Below, one piece after another: positions 45,067 through 51,965 of a stretch of DNA of 64,000 bases (its first letter is position 1; every line of letters begins with the position of its first letter). This DNA comes from Bacteroidota bacterium (GTDB lineage Bacteria; Bacteroidota; Bacteroidia; Bacteroidales; ML635J-15), in assembly GCA_029558535.1 (NCBI GenBank), contig JAKQEK010000253.1, forward strand, positions 1 through 64,000, read 5' to 3'. Below the pieces are notes generated by a model. It searched no databases. It saw only the letters and a list, made by a program, of their open reading frames with translations, and was not told where the DNA came from. Both the position numbers and the translations under genes were made by a program.

Positions 45067-48000
45067 ATGAAATACTTTAAATTTATTACATTTTTCCTAT
45101 TTTTTTTAGTAATAGGGAATATGTTAATTGCTCAAGGCGTTGCTATCAACACTGACGGAGAAGTTGCTGATGTGTCTTCTATGCTCGATGTTAAGGCAAC
45201 GAATAAAGGAATACTTGTACCACGAATCAGTATCCCAAATCTCTCGGCAGCTGCTCCTGTTACATCTCCCGCTACTAGTTTGTTGGTTTATAATACAAAT
45301 GCAGGCACAGGAGTAGGGTATTATTATTGGAGTGGAAGTGCATGGATTAAATTGTTTACCAATGCAGATGTTCATGCTCCAAAATGGAGTGGTAATAATA
45401 ATACAACTGATGCTATCGGAAGAACTGGCAATGTGGGAATTGGTACTACCTCACCAGGTCAGAAACTTGATGTTCAAAGCGGTAATTTAAATGTTGGAGC
45501 CTTATACGGCACTTATGTTATGTATGGAACTTTGGGTAGTTTTGACACCCGCGCGACAAACCCTAATCCCGAAATTTATAATATGGGTGTAACAAGTGAA
45601 TTTAAGGGCAATGCTGCAAATGGTTTGTCTGATGGAGGTACTTACAATTCTGTTTTAACTGTTAGAAATTGGTCTGCTGGAACCGACTGGTCGGGAGGAG
45701 GTGTGCATCAGATGGGATTTACTGCAAATGGAAATATTTGGCATAGATACAGTCAAACTACCGGAGTTTGGGGCCCCTGGCGAAAATTGTACGATTCTGC
45801 CTCTGGTGGATTAATTACTTGCGGTACAGCGAATTATGTTGTAAAATCGGATGGGTCAAATGGCGTTTGTAGCCAAATTTATGATAATGGAACTAATGTT
45901 GGGATTGGAACTGCGAGTCCTACTACCAAAGTCACGATAGCAGGAGGTCATGGGGATACAAAATTAAGACTATATTCAACAGGAAATGGCAGTGACCAAC
46001 CTTCTAATCTTTCATTATGGGCTTCGGAACCGGGTGTAACTTATTTTGGTACCGGTATTGGCTATAACGTAAATGGTCACCCATTTTATGGAAGGATAGA
46101 TGCTACAAGGGGGGCAGCTTATGTTAGGTTTTTGCCGGCAGAAACTAAGTTCGAATTTATAAATAGTGCAGGTTCAACAATAAATAATGTAATGGTTGTT
46201 AAAGAAACTGGTAGAGTTGGAATTGGAACTGATGCTCCGGCTGAAGTATTAAGCGTTACTACTGCAATTGCCGGTTGGCAGTCACGATTTAACAATTCGA
46301 GTGGTTCAGGTGCAGATGTATATCTGGCTCATAATGGAGGTTATGGAATGCATATTAGAGGTTGGAATGCTACTGATGGTATTTACACTTTAGAAATGTA
46401 TAATAATACTTCTTTGACAAATGCTTTTTATAATAGTGGGAGAGTTGCTTTGGGTATGGTTGGAAACGTTGGTGTAGGAAATGCTGCTCCAAGTCAAAAG
46501 TTACATGTAACAGGTAACCTTAGAGTTACAGGTGCTTATTATGATAGTAATAATACACCCGGAACATCGGGACAGGTATTATCATCAACTGCAACAGGTA
46601 CAACTTGGATTAAAGGGCAAATAATTCAGACAAATTCTGCTTCAGTAACTGCCGGAAATTGGTACAGAATTGCTTCAAACCCGGGCAACAGAGCTGACGC
46701 AACATTTACTCTAAGGGATTTTATCAGTGGTGGTGGACACTCAACTTTAAGATTTCATGCAGGTATTAATTATGGAGATGCTGGCGGTATAAGTTTTACT
46801 TTATTAAATCATTCGAGATATGGTACTACAACATTTACTAAAGTTAGAATTATAAGAAATTCAACATACGACGGAGCTTATCTTGAAGTTTATTGTGCCA
46901 GATCAGGTGATGTTGAATATGATATGTTTGATAATTATCAAAGTTCAGGCTGGGTTCCTGTTGATTGGACGGCAGGTAGTATTCCCGGAGGGTGGACAGC
47001 TCATGAATATGAAACAGACAGACTCTTTGCTGTCGGTGTTTCGGATGATGTATTAAGTTTAACAAGAGGTGGTTATTTAGGTGTTGGAACGGCTTCTCCA
47101 ACTTATCGTTTAGAATCTAGTGGAGATATTTATGCTAATGGGGGGTGGATGAGAGTATCAGGAAATCAAGGTTATTACTTTGAATCCTGGGGTGGCGGTT
47201 TTTATATGGTTGATGGAACATGGATTAGAACATACAATAACAAAAGTTTTTATCATAATACCGGAATAATGAGAACTGATGGAACATTTCAGGTTGGTGG
47301 AGATGGTTCAACGTTAAATGTTCCTAATGGTGGTAATTTTGCATATCGAACAAATGTTCTTTTTGCAAATACAAGTGGTAATGTGGGTATTGGAACTGCA
47401 TCCCCCGGTTATCGTTTAGATCTGGCACAAGGAACTTTTGCATTTGGTAACAGCAATCAAAGAACGGAAAGTAGAGATAATGCCGGTTTGCAAGGTAATG
47501 CTGGGGCACAAAGTGGTTTTTTTGAAACAGCCAGCCCGTCAAATTATCCTGCGGGGGCTTCGAGTTGGTGGCATCTAATAGACTGCCGCCATAGTAATAC
47601 GGGAAATAATTATGCAATGCAACTTGCTGGTAGTTTTTTTGATCAAAGGTTGTACTTCAGAAAAACTAATAATAATGCTGCGCAGCCTTGGGTTGAAATT
47701 ACAACTGCTGCGACAGAGACTTATACTGCTGTTTCTTTAACTAGTGATTATATTATAACGAATACATCTTATACAGATATTCCAGGGATGACTTTGTCAT
47801 TTACTGCAAAGAAATCTTCTGTATTGGTGATGTTAACTGCTTCAGGTCATGGCTATACAAATTCGATGTCTTTTGTAAATCTAAGAATTTGGAATAATAC
47901 TACATGGTCAACTTGGGGTGGAACATCAAACAAAATTCAATCTTATGATAATGCAACTGGAACAGTAACAGTTTGGAGTCTTTCATACTCGAAATTAATT

Positions 48001-48138
48001 ACAGGATTAACTGTTGGTGCAACATATTCATTGAAAGTTCAAGGTCGTGTATCCGGAATATTAGGTGTTGATGATGCTGTAATATATCCATCATCAGATC
48101 CTGATGCAGAACATTTAACCCTGACTGTATTCTATTAG
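45067..48138 (+). CDS. Secreted tail-fibre-like protein with pyocin-knob modules
   Basis: A 1,023-residue protein with a signal peptide (FITFFLFFLVIGNMLIAQ). Residues ~20-100 have the VAINTDGEVAD, SMLDVKATNKGILVPRI start common to Bacteroidota fibre-like proteins. At least six short repeats of the type GNVGIGTxSPxxKL occur (about residues 121, 275, 382, 465, 669, 771). Two knob-like modules are visible (about 155-245 with WxKLYDS, and about 795-885 ending in QPWVEIT), and a jelly-roll-like end (~890-1023). No T9SS sorting domain. It shares an operon with the lipoprotein-like gene 9 bases downstream. A surface fibre that binds glycans is likely; phage origin is possible since the same modules occur in tail fibres, but no other phage gene is present. 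Confidence 0.82.
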   Translation: MKYFKFITFFLFFLVIGNMLIAQGVAINTDGEVADVSSMLDVKATNKGILVPRISIPNLSAAAPVTSPATSLLVYNTNAGTGVGYYYWSGSAWIKLFTNADVHAPKWSGNNNTTDAIGRTGNVGIGTTSPGQKLDVQSGNLNVGALYGTYVMYGTLGSFDTRATNPNPEIYNMGVTSEFKGNAANGLSDGGTYNSVLTVRNWSAGTDWSGGGVHQMGFTANGNIWHRYSQTTGVWGPWRKLYDSASGGLITCGTANYVVKSDGSNGVCSQIYDNGTNVGIGTASPTTKVTIAGGHGDTKLRLYSTGNGSDQPSNLSLWASEPGVTYFGTGIGYNVNGHPFYGRIDATRGAAYVRFLPAETKFEFINSAGSTINNVMVVKETGRVGIGTDAPAEVLSVTTAIAGWQSRFNNSSGSGADVYLAHNGGYGMHIRGWNATDGIYTLEMYNNTSLTNAFYNSGRVALGMVGNVGVGNAAPSQKLHVTGNLRVTGAYYDSNNTPGTSGQVLSSTATGTTWIKGQIIQTNSASVTAGNWYRIASNPGNRADATFTLRDFISGGGHSTLRFHAGINYGDAGGISFTLLNHSRYGTTTFTKVRIIRNSTYDGAYLEVYCARSGDVEYDMFDNYQSSGWVPVDWTAGSIPGGWTAHEYETDRLFAVGVSDDVLSLTRGGYLGVGTASPTYRLESSGDIYANGGWMRVSGNQGYYFESWGGGFYMVDGTWIRTYNNKSFYHNTGIMRTDGTFQVGGDGSTLNVPNGGNFAYRTNVLFANTSGNVGIGTASPGYRLDLAQGTFAFGNSNQRTESRDNAGLQGNAGAQSGFFETASPSNYPAGASSWWHLIDCRHSNTGNNYAMQLAGSFFDQRLYFRKTNNNAAQPWVEITTAATETYTAVSLTSDYIITNTSYTDIPGMTLSFTAKKSSVLVMLTASGHGYTNSMSFVNLRIWNNTTWSTWGGTSNKIQSYDNATGTVTVWSLSYSKLITGLTVGATYSLKVQGRVSGILGVDDAVIYPSSDPDAEHLTLTVFY

Positions 48139-48147
48139 TATTATATT

Positions 48148-48396
48148 ATGAAGTATTTTATTTCTGTTTTTGTATTTGTCTTATTTTCACTTATTTGTTG
48201 TTCACAGGAGATTAGGGACACAAATAAAAATGAACAAATCTCGTGTGAACCAAGTAAATTTGAAAGTAAAATAATTCAGCAGAAAGAGGAGGATACTGTA
48301 AAAAATATTGAAATTCCTGAAAATAAACTTTCATCTCAAAGTTCTAATAAAAAATTTGTAGCAAAAGAACCGGAGAATTTACAAATTAGTAAATAA
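48148..48396 (+). CDS. Small exported, lipoprotein-like protein
   Basis: An 82-residue protein: hydrophobic VFVFVLFSLICC followed by SQEI, compatible with a signal peptide and perhaps lipidation at a Cys (LICCS), then a charged, Lys/Glu/Ser-rich tail without recognisable fold. It starts 9 bases after the fibre-like gene, in the same direction, so it is probably co-expressed. It might anchor or chaperone the fibre (inference). I do not recognise the family. Confidence 0.6.
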   Translation: MKYFISVFVFVLFSLICCSQEIRDTNKNEQISCEPSKFESKIIQQKEEDTVKNIEIPENKLSSQSSNKKFVAKEPENLQISK

Positions 48397-48673
48397 CTTA
48401 TTGTGGTTTTTTCTTCGTGTGACTTAGTGATTCTGTCGTGTAACTTTGCGCTACTATAAAGCTCACAATTTTTCACAAAGTTTGACATAGAGTTTTGAGT
48501 TTTTGTTTCTTAATTATTGTACTTTGTTTATTGTTATTTGATTTTTATGATTTGTTGTACAAATATTTTTATTAATGAAAGTTTTTAACTAAATTTTACT
48601 AAATTTGTTTCACTATTACATTTATTGATAATTTTAAATTCAAATTTCAGTTTAATCTTTAATTTTAATTACT
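48397..48673. other. Intergenic region before the Lys-rich peptide gene
   Basis: 277 bases without a gene that I can support. It holds phrases of the type GTGACTTAGTG and TTTCACAAAGTTTGAC that look like degenerate intergenic repeats, and a very AT-rich stretch just before ATG 48674 that may serve as promoter, though I see no TAnnTTTG there. Confidence 0.4.
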
Positions 48674-48775
48674 ATGGCTAAATCGAAGGACGCAAAAAAG
48701 GAAACCAAGAAAGTACCAACTAAAACAGCTAAGGAAAAGAAAGCTGAAAAAAGAGAAAAGAAGGCTAAAAAATAG
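48674..48775 (+). CDS. 33-residue lysine-rich peptide
   Basis: ATG 48674 to TAG 48775 encodes 33 residues, about half of them Lys, with Ala and Glu making up most of the rest (MAKSKDAKKETKK ... KKAKK). The composition is that of a small nucleic-acid- or ribosome-binding basic peptide. Its stop codon forms the 3' arm of a perfect terminator hairpin. A stand-alone frame with a following terminator and a preceding AT-rich leader supports a real gene. Function unknown; similar short Lys/Ala-rich peptides are familiar in Bacteroidota. Confidence 0.65.
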   Translation: MAKSKDAKKETKKVPTKTAKEKKAEKREKKAKK

Positions 48776-48786
48776 CCTTCTTTTTT
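48760..48786 (+). terminator. Rho-independent terminator overlapping a stop codon
   Basis: GAAGGCTA (48760-48767), an A5 loop and TAGCCTTC (48773-48780) form a perfect 8-bp stem followed by six T. The 3' arm begins with the TAG stop of the 33-residue peptide gene. Confidence 0.85.
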
Positions 48787-48864
48787 ATATCACTTGAAAT
48801 TTTTATATGAGAAGATTTTTTGCGCTACCCTCGTGATAACTTATTATTCAGATATAATCGCTTC

Positions 48865-48895
48865 ATAGTCGTTTGCTAACGGTTAAGTAACGGAT
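48865..48895 (+). repeat. 31-base direct repeat, copy 1
   Basis: ATAGTCGTTTGCTAACGG... identical over 31 bases to 49505-49535; the two copies are exactly 640 bases apart and enclose a non-coding segment with several stem-loops. Confidence 0.85.
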
Positions 48896-48939
48896 ATGGA
48901 ATATAATATTCATTATTTCAGAATCTAATAATTAACCCG

Positions 48940-48959
48940 TTCCGATATAAGTCGGAACA
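48940..48959. repeat. Short hairpin inside the non-coding module
   Basis: GTTCCGA (48940-48946) and TCGGAAC (48953-48959) form a 7-bp stem with a 6-base loop. It is not followed by a T run, so it does not look like a terminator. Confidence 0.6.
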
Positions 48960-49020
48960 CCGCTATATGATGCATTTGAGAATTTGCGTATAAAAAATAT
49001 TTTTAGCGTCGCGTTTAAAC

Positions 49021-49056
49021 AGAAAAGCTGTTTGAGCTAAGCGAGTTCTTTTCTGT
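49021..49056. repeat. Stem-loop inside the non-coding module
   Basis: CAGAAAAG (49021-49028) pairs with CTTTTCTG (49049-49056) around a 20-base loop; an overlapping alternative pairs AAACAG (49018-49023) with CTGTTT (49029-49034). Two copies of AAATATTTTTAGC flank it. Confidence 0.5.
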
Positions 49057-49504
49057 CAGCAAGCGAAAATATTTTTAGCAAATTATCAGCAGCATCAATC
49101 GTTTTTTGCTTCCTTTTTTTCGATTATAGTCCAACGAAGTATTAGGAGTTTTAAAAAAAACGAACTAATACTTTAGTTGGTCTTAATCCTCGATTATGCA
49201 TTGAATTAAATATTAAATAAAATTTGGCATAATTTATAATGCTTAATCGGGATAAAAAAAGGGAGTGCCTGTCCGGCACTAGGACAATAATACCGATTGT
49301 AAATATGTAATAGTGTAACGACAAAGTCCTCAGCTGAACTAATCTTCACTATGTTCGATTTGACTAAACATATTTATCATCAGCATTTACAAGTGTAAAA
49401 TTATTAAACATTTTGGATAGTTTAAAAATTACACTTAATATAATAGTTCTTAATATTACAATAAGTGTCGAGATAATGTATTGTTAATCAATGTTTTGCA
49501 ATGT

Positions 49505-49535
49505 ATAGTCGTTTGCTAACGGTTAAGTAACGGAT
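49505..49535 (+). repeat. 31-base direct repeat, copy 2
   Basis: Second exact copy of the 48865-48895 repeat. The sequences beyond the 31 bases differ on both sides. Confidence 0.85.
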
Positions 49536-49681
49536 GACGATGTTCACCTTTCTTTATATAAACACAAATCAAATATCCCGCATTATTGCCTTCGATAATG
49601 GCCAAAATCAGCTAAATGGCTAATCGTGGACACTTGTCAAAATGATACCAAAGCTGTTCAAAAGATTACCACTGACTACAA

Positions 49682-49729
49682 GGTGGCTGAGGGATTTTGA
49701 TTTTTTATCAAAATTGTCTTGAAGCCACC
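49682..49729 (-). terminator. Nested hairpin directly after the FecR-like gene
   Basis: GGTGGCT (49682-49688) pairs with AGCCACC (49723-49729), and inside it ATTTTGAT (49694-49701) pairs with ATCAAAAT (49707-49714). The structure begins 2 bases after the TAG of the minus-strand gene. There is no T run after it on the minus strand, so it may stabilise the transcript end or act as a factor-assisted terminator. Confidence 0.45.
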
Positions 49730-49730
49730 G

Positions 49731-50525
49731 CTACTCCCCAACAGGGAAAACATTGTTATCAAGATATAATCTTATAGTTTTTATATGATTCATATCAGCA
49801 TTTTCACCATTTTGGATTTCGATTAGCTGATTGTTAAAGTTTGTTTTCCACGTTTCGTCCGCAAATGTAAAAACTCTTAAAATTGTTCCTTGTTGTGGGT
49901 GGTCTTCTCCATGATAAACGGTCCAGGCATATTGTTTCCCTTTGACAAATTTTGTTTCATCGAATACAACTGTATAAGTGCTGTCAGTTGTCAGAAGGTT
50001 ATATGGTTGTTCCCAGTTTTCAGTATCATAAATTTTAAGATATAGTTCTTTTCCGTTCGGATTAACCCAGTCAAGAACTACTTCGTCAGCAATAATCATT
50101 GCTTCATCAAAAGGTGTTTTAAGGATATCTCCAACAGCACGATAAACACCACCACTTCGTTTTACTTTTTGGTCTTCTTGAATCATATTATTAGCAATAT
50201 AATCGAAAAACTCTTGAGTTAAATTAGAATTTCCCACATTTTGATAAATCTTATTTAAATCGATAATCGAATAACTTCCGGGGGTGTTAATTCCCATAGG
50301 AACCTCTTTTTTGTTTGTTAAAACCACATAAGAATTAGCAGGGACTTTAAGAACACTCTTGGAAGAAATGTATGAATCTCTTACAGGTGTTACTTCTTTG
50401 CCTTTATCTACAATTTTGGGAGTTCCTGAAAAGTAAAAAATCTTATATTCACTGTCCTGTGCGTTTAGACTTACGCTTAAGAAACTCAAACTTAGCAATA
50501 CTGCGAAATACTTTAATCCTTTCAT
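49731..50525 (-). CDS. Secreted FecR-like protein
   Basis: A 264-residue protein with a signal peptide (GLKYFAVLLSLSFLSVSLNAQ). Residues ~25-110 (FYFSGTPKIVDKGKEVTPVRDSYISSKSVLKVPANSYVVL) resemble the FecR-type module in which a quoted phrase of activation, threshold and VPANS..VLL strand is usual. The remainder is a beta-rich domain (VLDWVNPNGKELYLKIYD, YAWTVYHGEDHPQQG). The start is inside the 3' end of the CHASE2 gene, overlapping by 77 bases, and is fixed by the signal peptide. FecR-like and CHASE2 proteins side by side suggest a periplasmic sensing pair (inference). Confidence 0.72.
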   Translation of the reverse strand: MKGLKYFAVLLSLSFLSVSLNAQDSEYKIFYFSGTPKIVDKGKEVTPVRDSYISSKSVLKVPANSYVVLTNKKEVPMGINTPGSYSIIDLNKIYQNVGNSNLTQEFFDYIANNMIQEDQKVKRSGGVYRAVGDILKTPFDEAMIIADEVVLDWVNPNGKELYLKIYDTENWEQPYNLLTTDSTYTVVFDETKFVKGKQYAWTVYHGEDHPQQGTILRVFTFADETWKTNFNNQLIEIQNGENADMNHIKTIRLYLDNNVFPVGE

Positions 50526-51705
50526 CTTTGGTATAGTTAAAATTTTTGGTTAAATAGGTATTTATTTTAAATAATTCAAGTGTTTCTTCATACAAATAAA
50601 GCACCTCAATGCACAAAATTAATGCCAAAACTGTAGGTATCATGTCAATTTTTATTCCCCATTTGCTAAAGATAAGAAATGTAATCCATAATGTTAAGAC
50701 TATGAGAATAAACTGAACTGGTTTTGATATGATATCGAATAATTTAGCTCCATTAACATAATAATATACCAGCCACATTAAAAACAGTTGTACTATAATA
50801 AAAGCTATAAGGAAATTAAGCCATACAGGTAATTGATCAATATAATCTTGTGATAGAATCATACTAATGATATGAGCATGAATTTCAATTCCTTTGACAT
50901 CAGCATAACCATATTCAGACTTTTTCAAGGGTGAAAAATGGCTGTCCAGTGTGTCTGCCGGAGCACCAGCAAACATTCTTACATAGCCCAATAATACAAT
51001 TTTGTCCTCAATAATGGATAAATTTGTGTTTGTATCATTTATTTCTTCATAATCAAAAATAATAAAAGGCATTTTCCCGCCTCGATAATTTATTAGCTCT
51101 GTTTTGTTTTTTCTTTGCGCAAATTTGAGGAATAAATCTTCACTATATTTTGAGACAATTTCCATCGCAAAGGAATTAATAATTGTATCGCCAAACTTTA
51201 TAAATTTATCAAATTCTCTCACTGTTTTTGGATCAGCTTGCATTTCTAGATGTCCGGTCGGGAAATCGCCAAAAAATTCATTCGATTTTTCGATACCTGT
51301 TTCTATGTTATTATCATATTTTCCAAATCCTCCTAATACAATATTATTTCCACTGTTCAAAGCTTGTTGAAGGTAGAAATCGTCCATGCCGCGTCTTTCG
51401 GCGAATACAGCATCTATACCTATTACTGCCGGATTGTAAGATTGTAAGGTAAAAATTAAATTAGCAATTCCTCTTCTGTCCAAATCTCCAATATTAACAA
51501 TAAAAACATTAGTATCAGTAGGCATTTCATCATTAAGGAATTCTGAATAATAAAGATCAGTAAAATCAAAATTGTCAATAAACTCATCGAAAGGATTAAA
51601 TAAATCAATGGAATCAATTATTGCCCACAAAAAAACGAATGTGAGAAATGTGAAAATATTGATTCTTAATGCTTCAAAAAATATTGAGTACTTTCTCTGT
51701 TTCAT
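50449..51705 (-). CDS. CHASE2-domain membrane sensor without an output domain
   Basis: A 418-residue protein. After an N-terminal helix (~10-30) comes an extracytoplasmic CHASE2 domain (~35-285) with VFIVNIGDLDRRG, PAVIGIDAVFAERRG, NNIVLGGFG and the late VLLGYV, GIEIHAHIISMILS phrases typical of the family. Three C-terminal helices follow (~295-365), then a ~50-residue basic cytoplasmic tail. CHASE2 normally feeds a cyclase, kinase or phosphatase domain; none is present here, so the signal would have to pass through a partner. Its gene overlaps the FecR-like gene by 77 bases. A -7 match lies upstream (51740-51747). Confidence 0.85.
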   Translation of the reverse strand: MKQRKYSIFFEALRINIFTFLTFVFLWAIIDSIDLFNPFDEFIDNFDFTDLYYSEFLNDEMPTDTNVFIVNIGDLDRRGIANLIFTLQSYNPAVIGIDAVFAERRGMDDFYLQQALNSGNNIVLGGFGKYDNNIETGIEKSNEFFGDFPTGHLEMQADPKTVREFDKFIKFGDTIINSFAMEIVSKYSEDLFLKFAQRKNKTELINYRGGKMPFIIFDYEEINDTNTNLSIIEDKIVLLGYVRMFAGAPADTLDSHFSPLKKSEYGYADVKGIEIHAHIISMILSQDYIDQLPVWLNFLIAFIIVQLFLMWLVYYYVNGAKLFDIISKPVQFILIVLTLWITFLIFSKWGIKIDMIPTVLALILCIEVLYLYEETLELFKINTYLTKNFNYTKDERIKVFRSIAKFEFLKRKSKRTGQ

Positions 51706-51739
51706 TTATATATCTCTTTATTTTTTAAGTAATAAAATA

Positions 51740-51747
51740 CAAATATA
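51740..51747 (-). promoter_or_regulatory. Candidate -7 element for the CHASE2 operon
   Basis: TATATTTG on the minus strand fits TAnnTTTG, 35 bases before the ATG at 51705. No -33 TTG at standard spacing. Confidence 0.4.
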
Positions 51748-51965
51748 TAATATATTTAGCAACTTTTGCTGCACTTTAAATGATAAATATTAAAAAATAT
51801 TTAGTAAATTCTAAAATAACTAAATTTACTATTTTTCTAGATTTTAAAGCACTTGAAAGAAAGAATGTAAGCATAAATTGTCTAATTTTACTTTGGCATA
51901 TGATTTGAGAATGCAACTCTTGTAAAAAAAAAGCGTAAAAAAGTTATTATATAAAACCCTAAGCA

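Larger units (their letters stand above)
48787..49681. other. Non-coding, repeat-rich region
   Basis: About 900 bases with no supportable gene. It contains an exact 31-base direct repeat (48865-48895 and 49505-49535), a 7-bp hairpin GTTCCGA/TCGGAAC (48940-48959), an 8-bp stem CAGAAAAG/CTTTTCTG (49021-49056), a 13-base direct repeat AAATATTTTTAGC (48996-49008 and 49068-49080) and a 6-bp hairpin AGTGCC/GGCACT (49264-49280). Confidence 0.6.

Noticed and set aside
45067..48138. Prophage tail region
   Set aside because: Only the fibre-like gene is present, with a signal peptide and no capsid, tail or lysis genes near it.
48787..49681. Transposase or other pseudogene in the repeat-flanked region
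   Set aside because: I found no recognisable protein fragment on either strand; only repeats and stem-loops.
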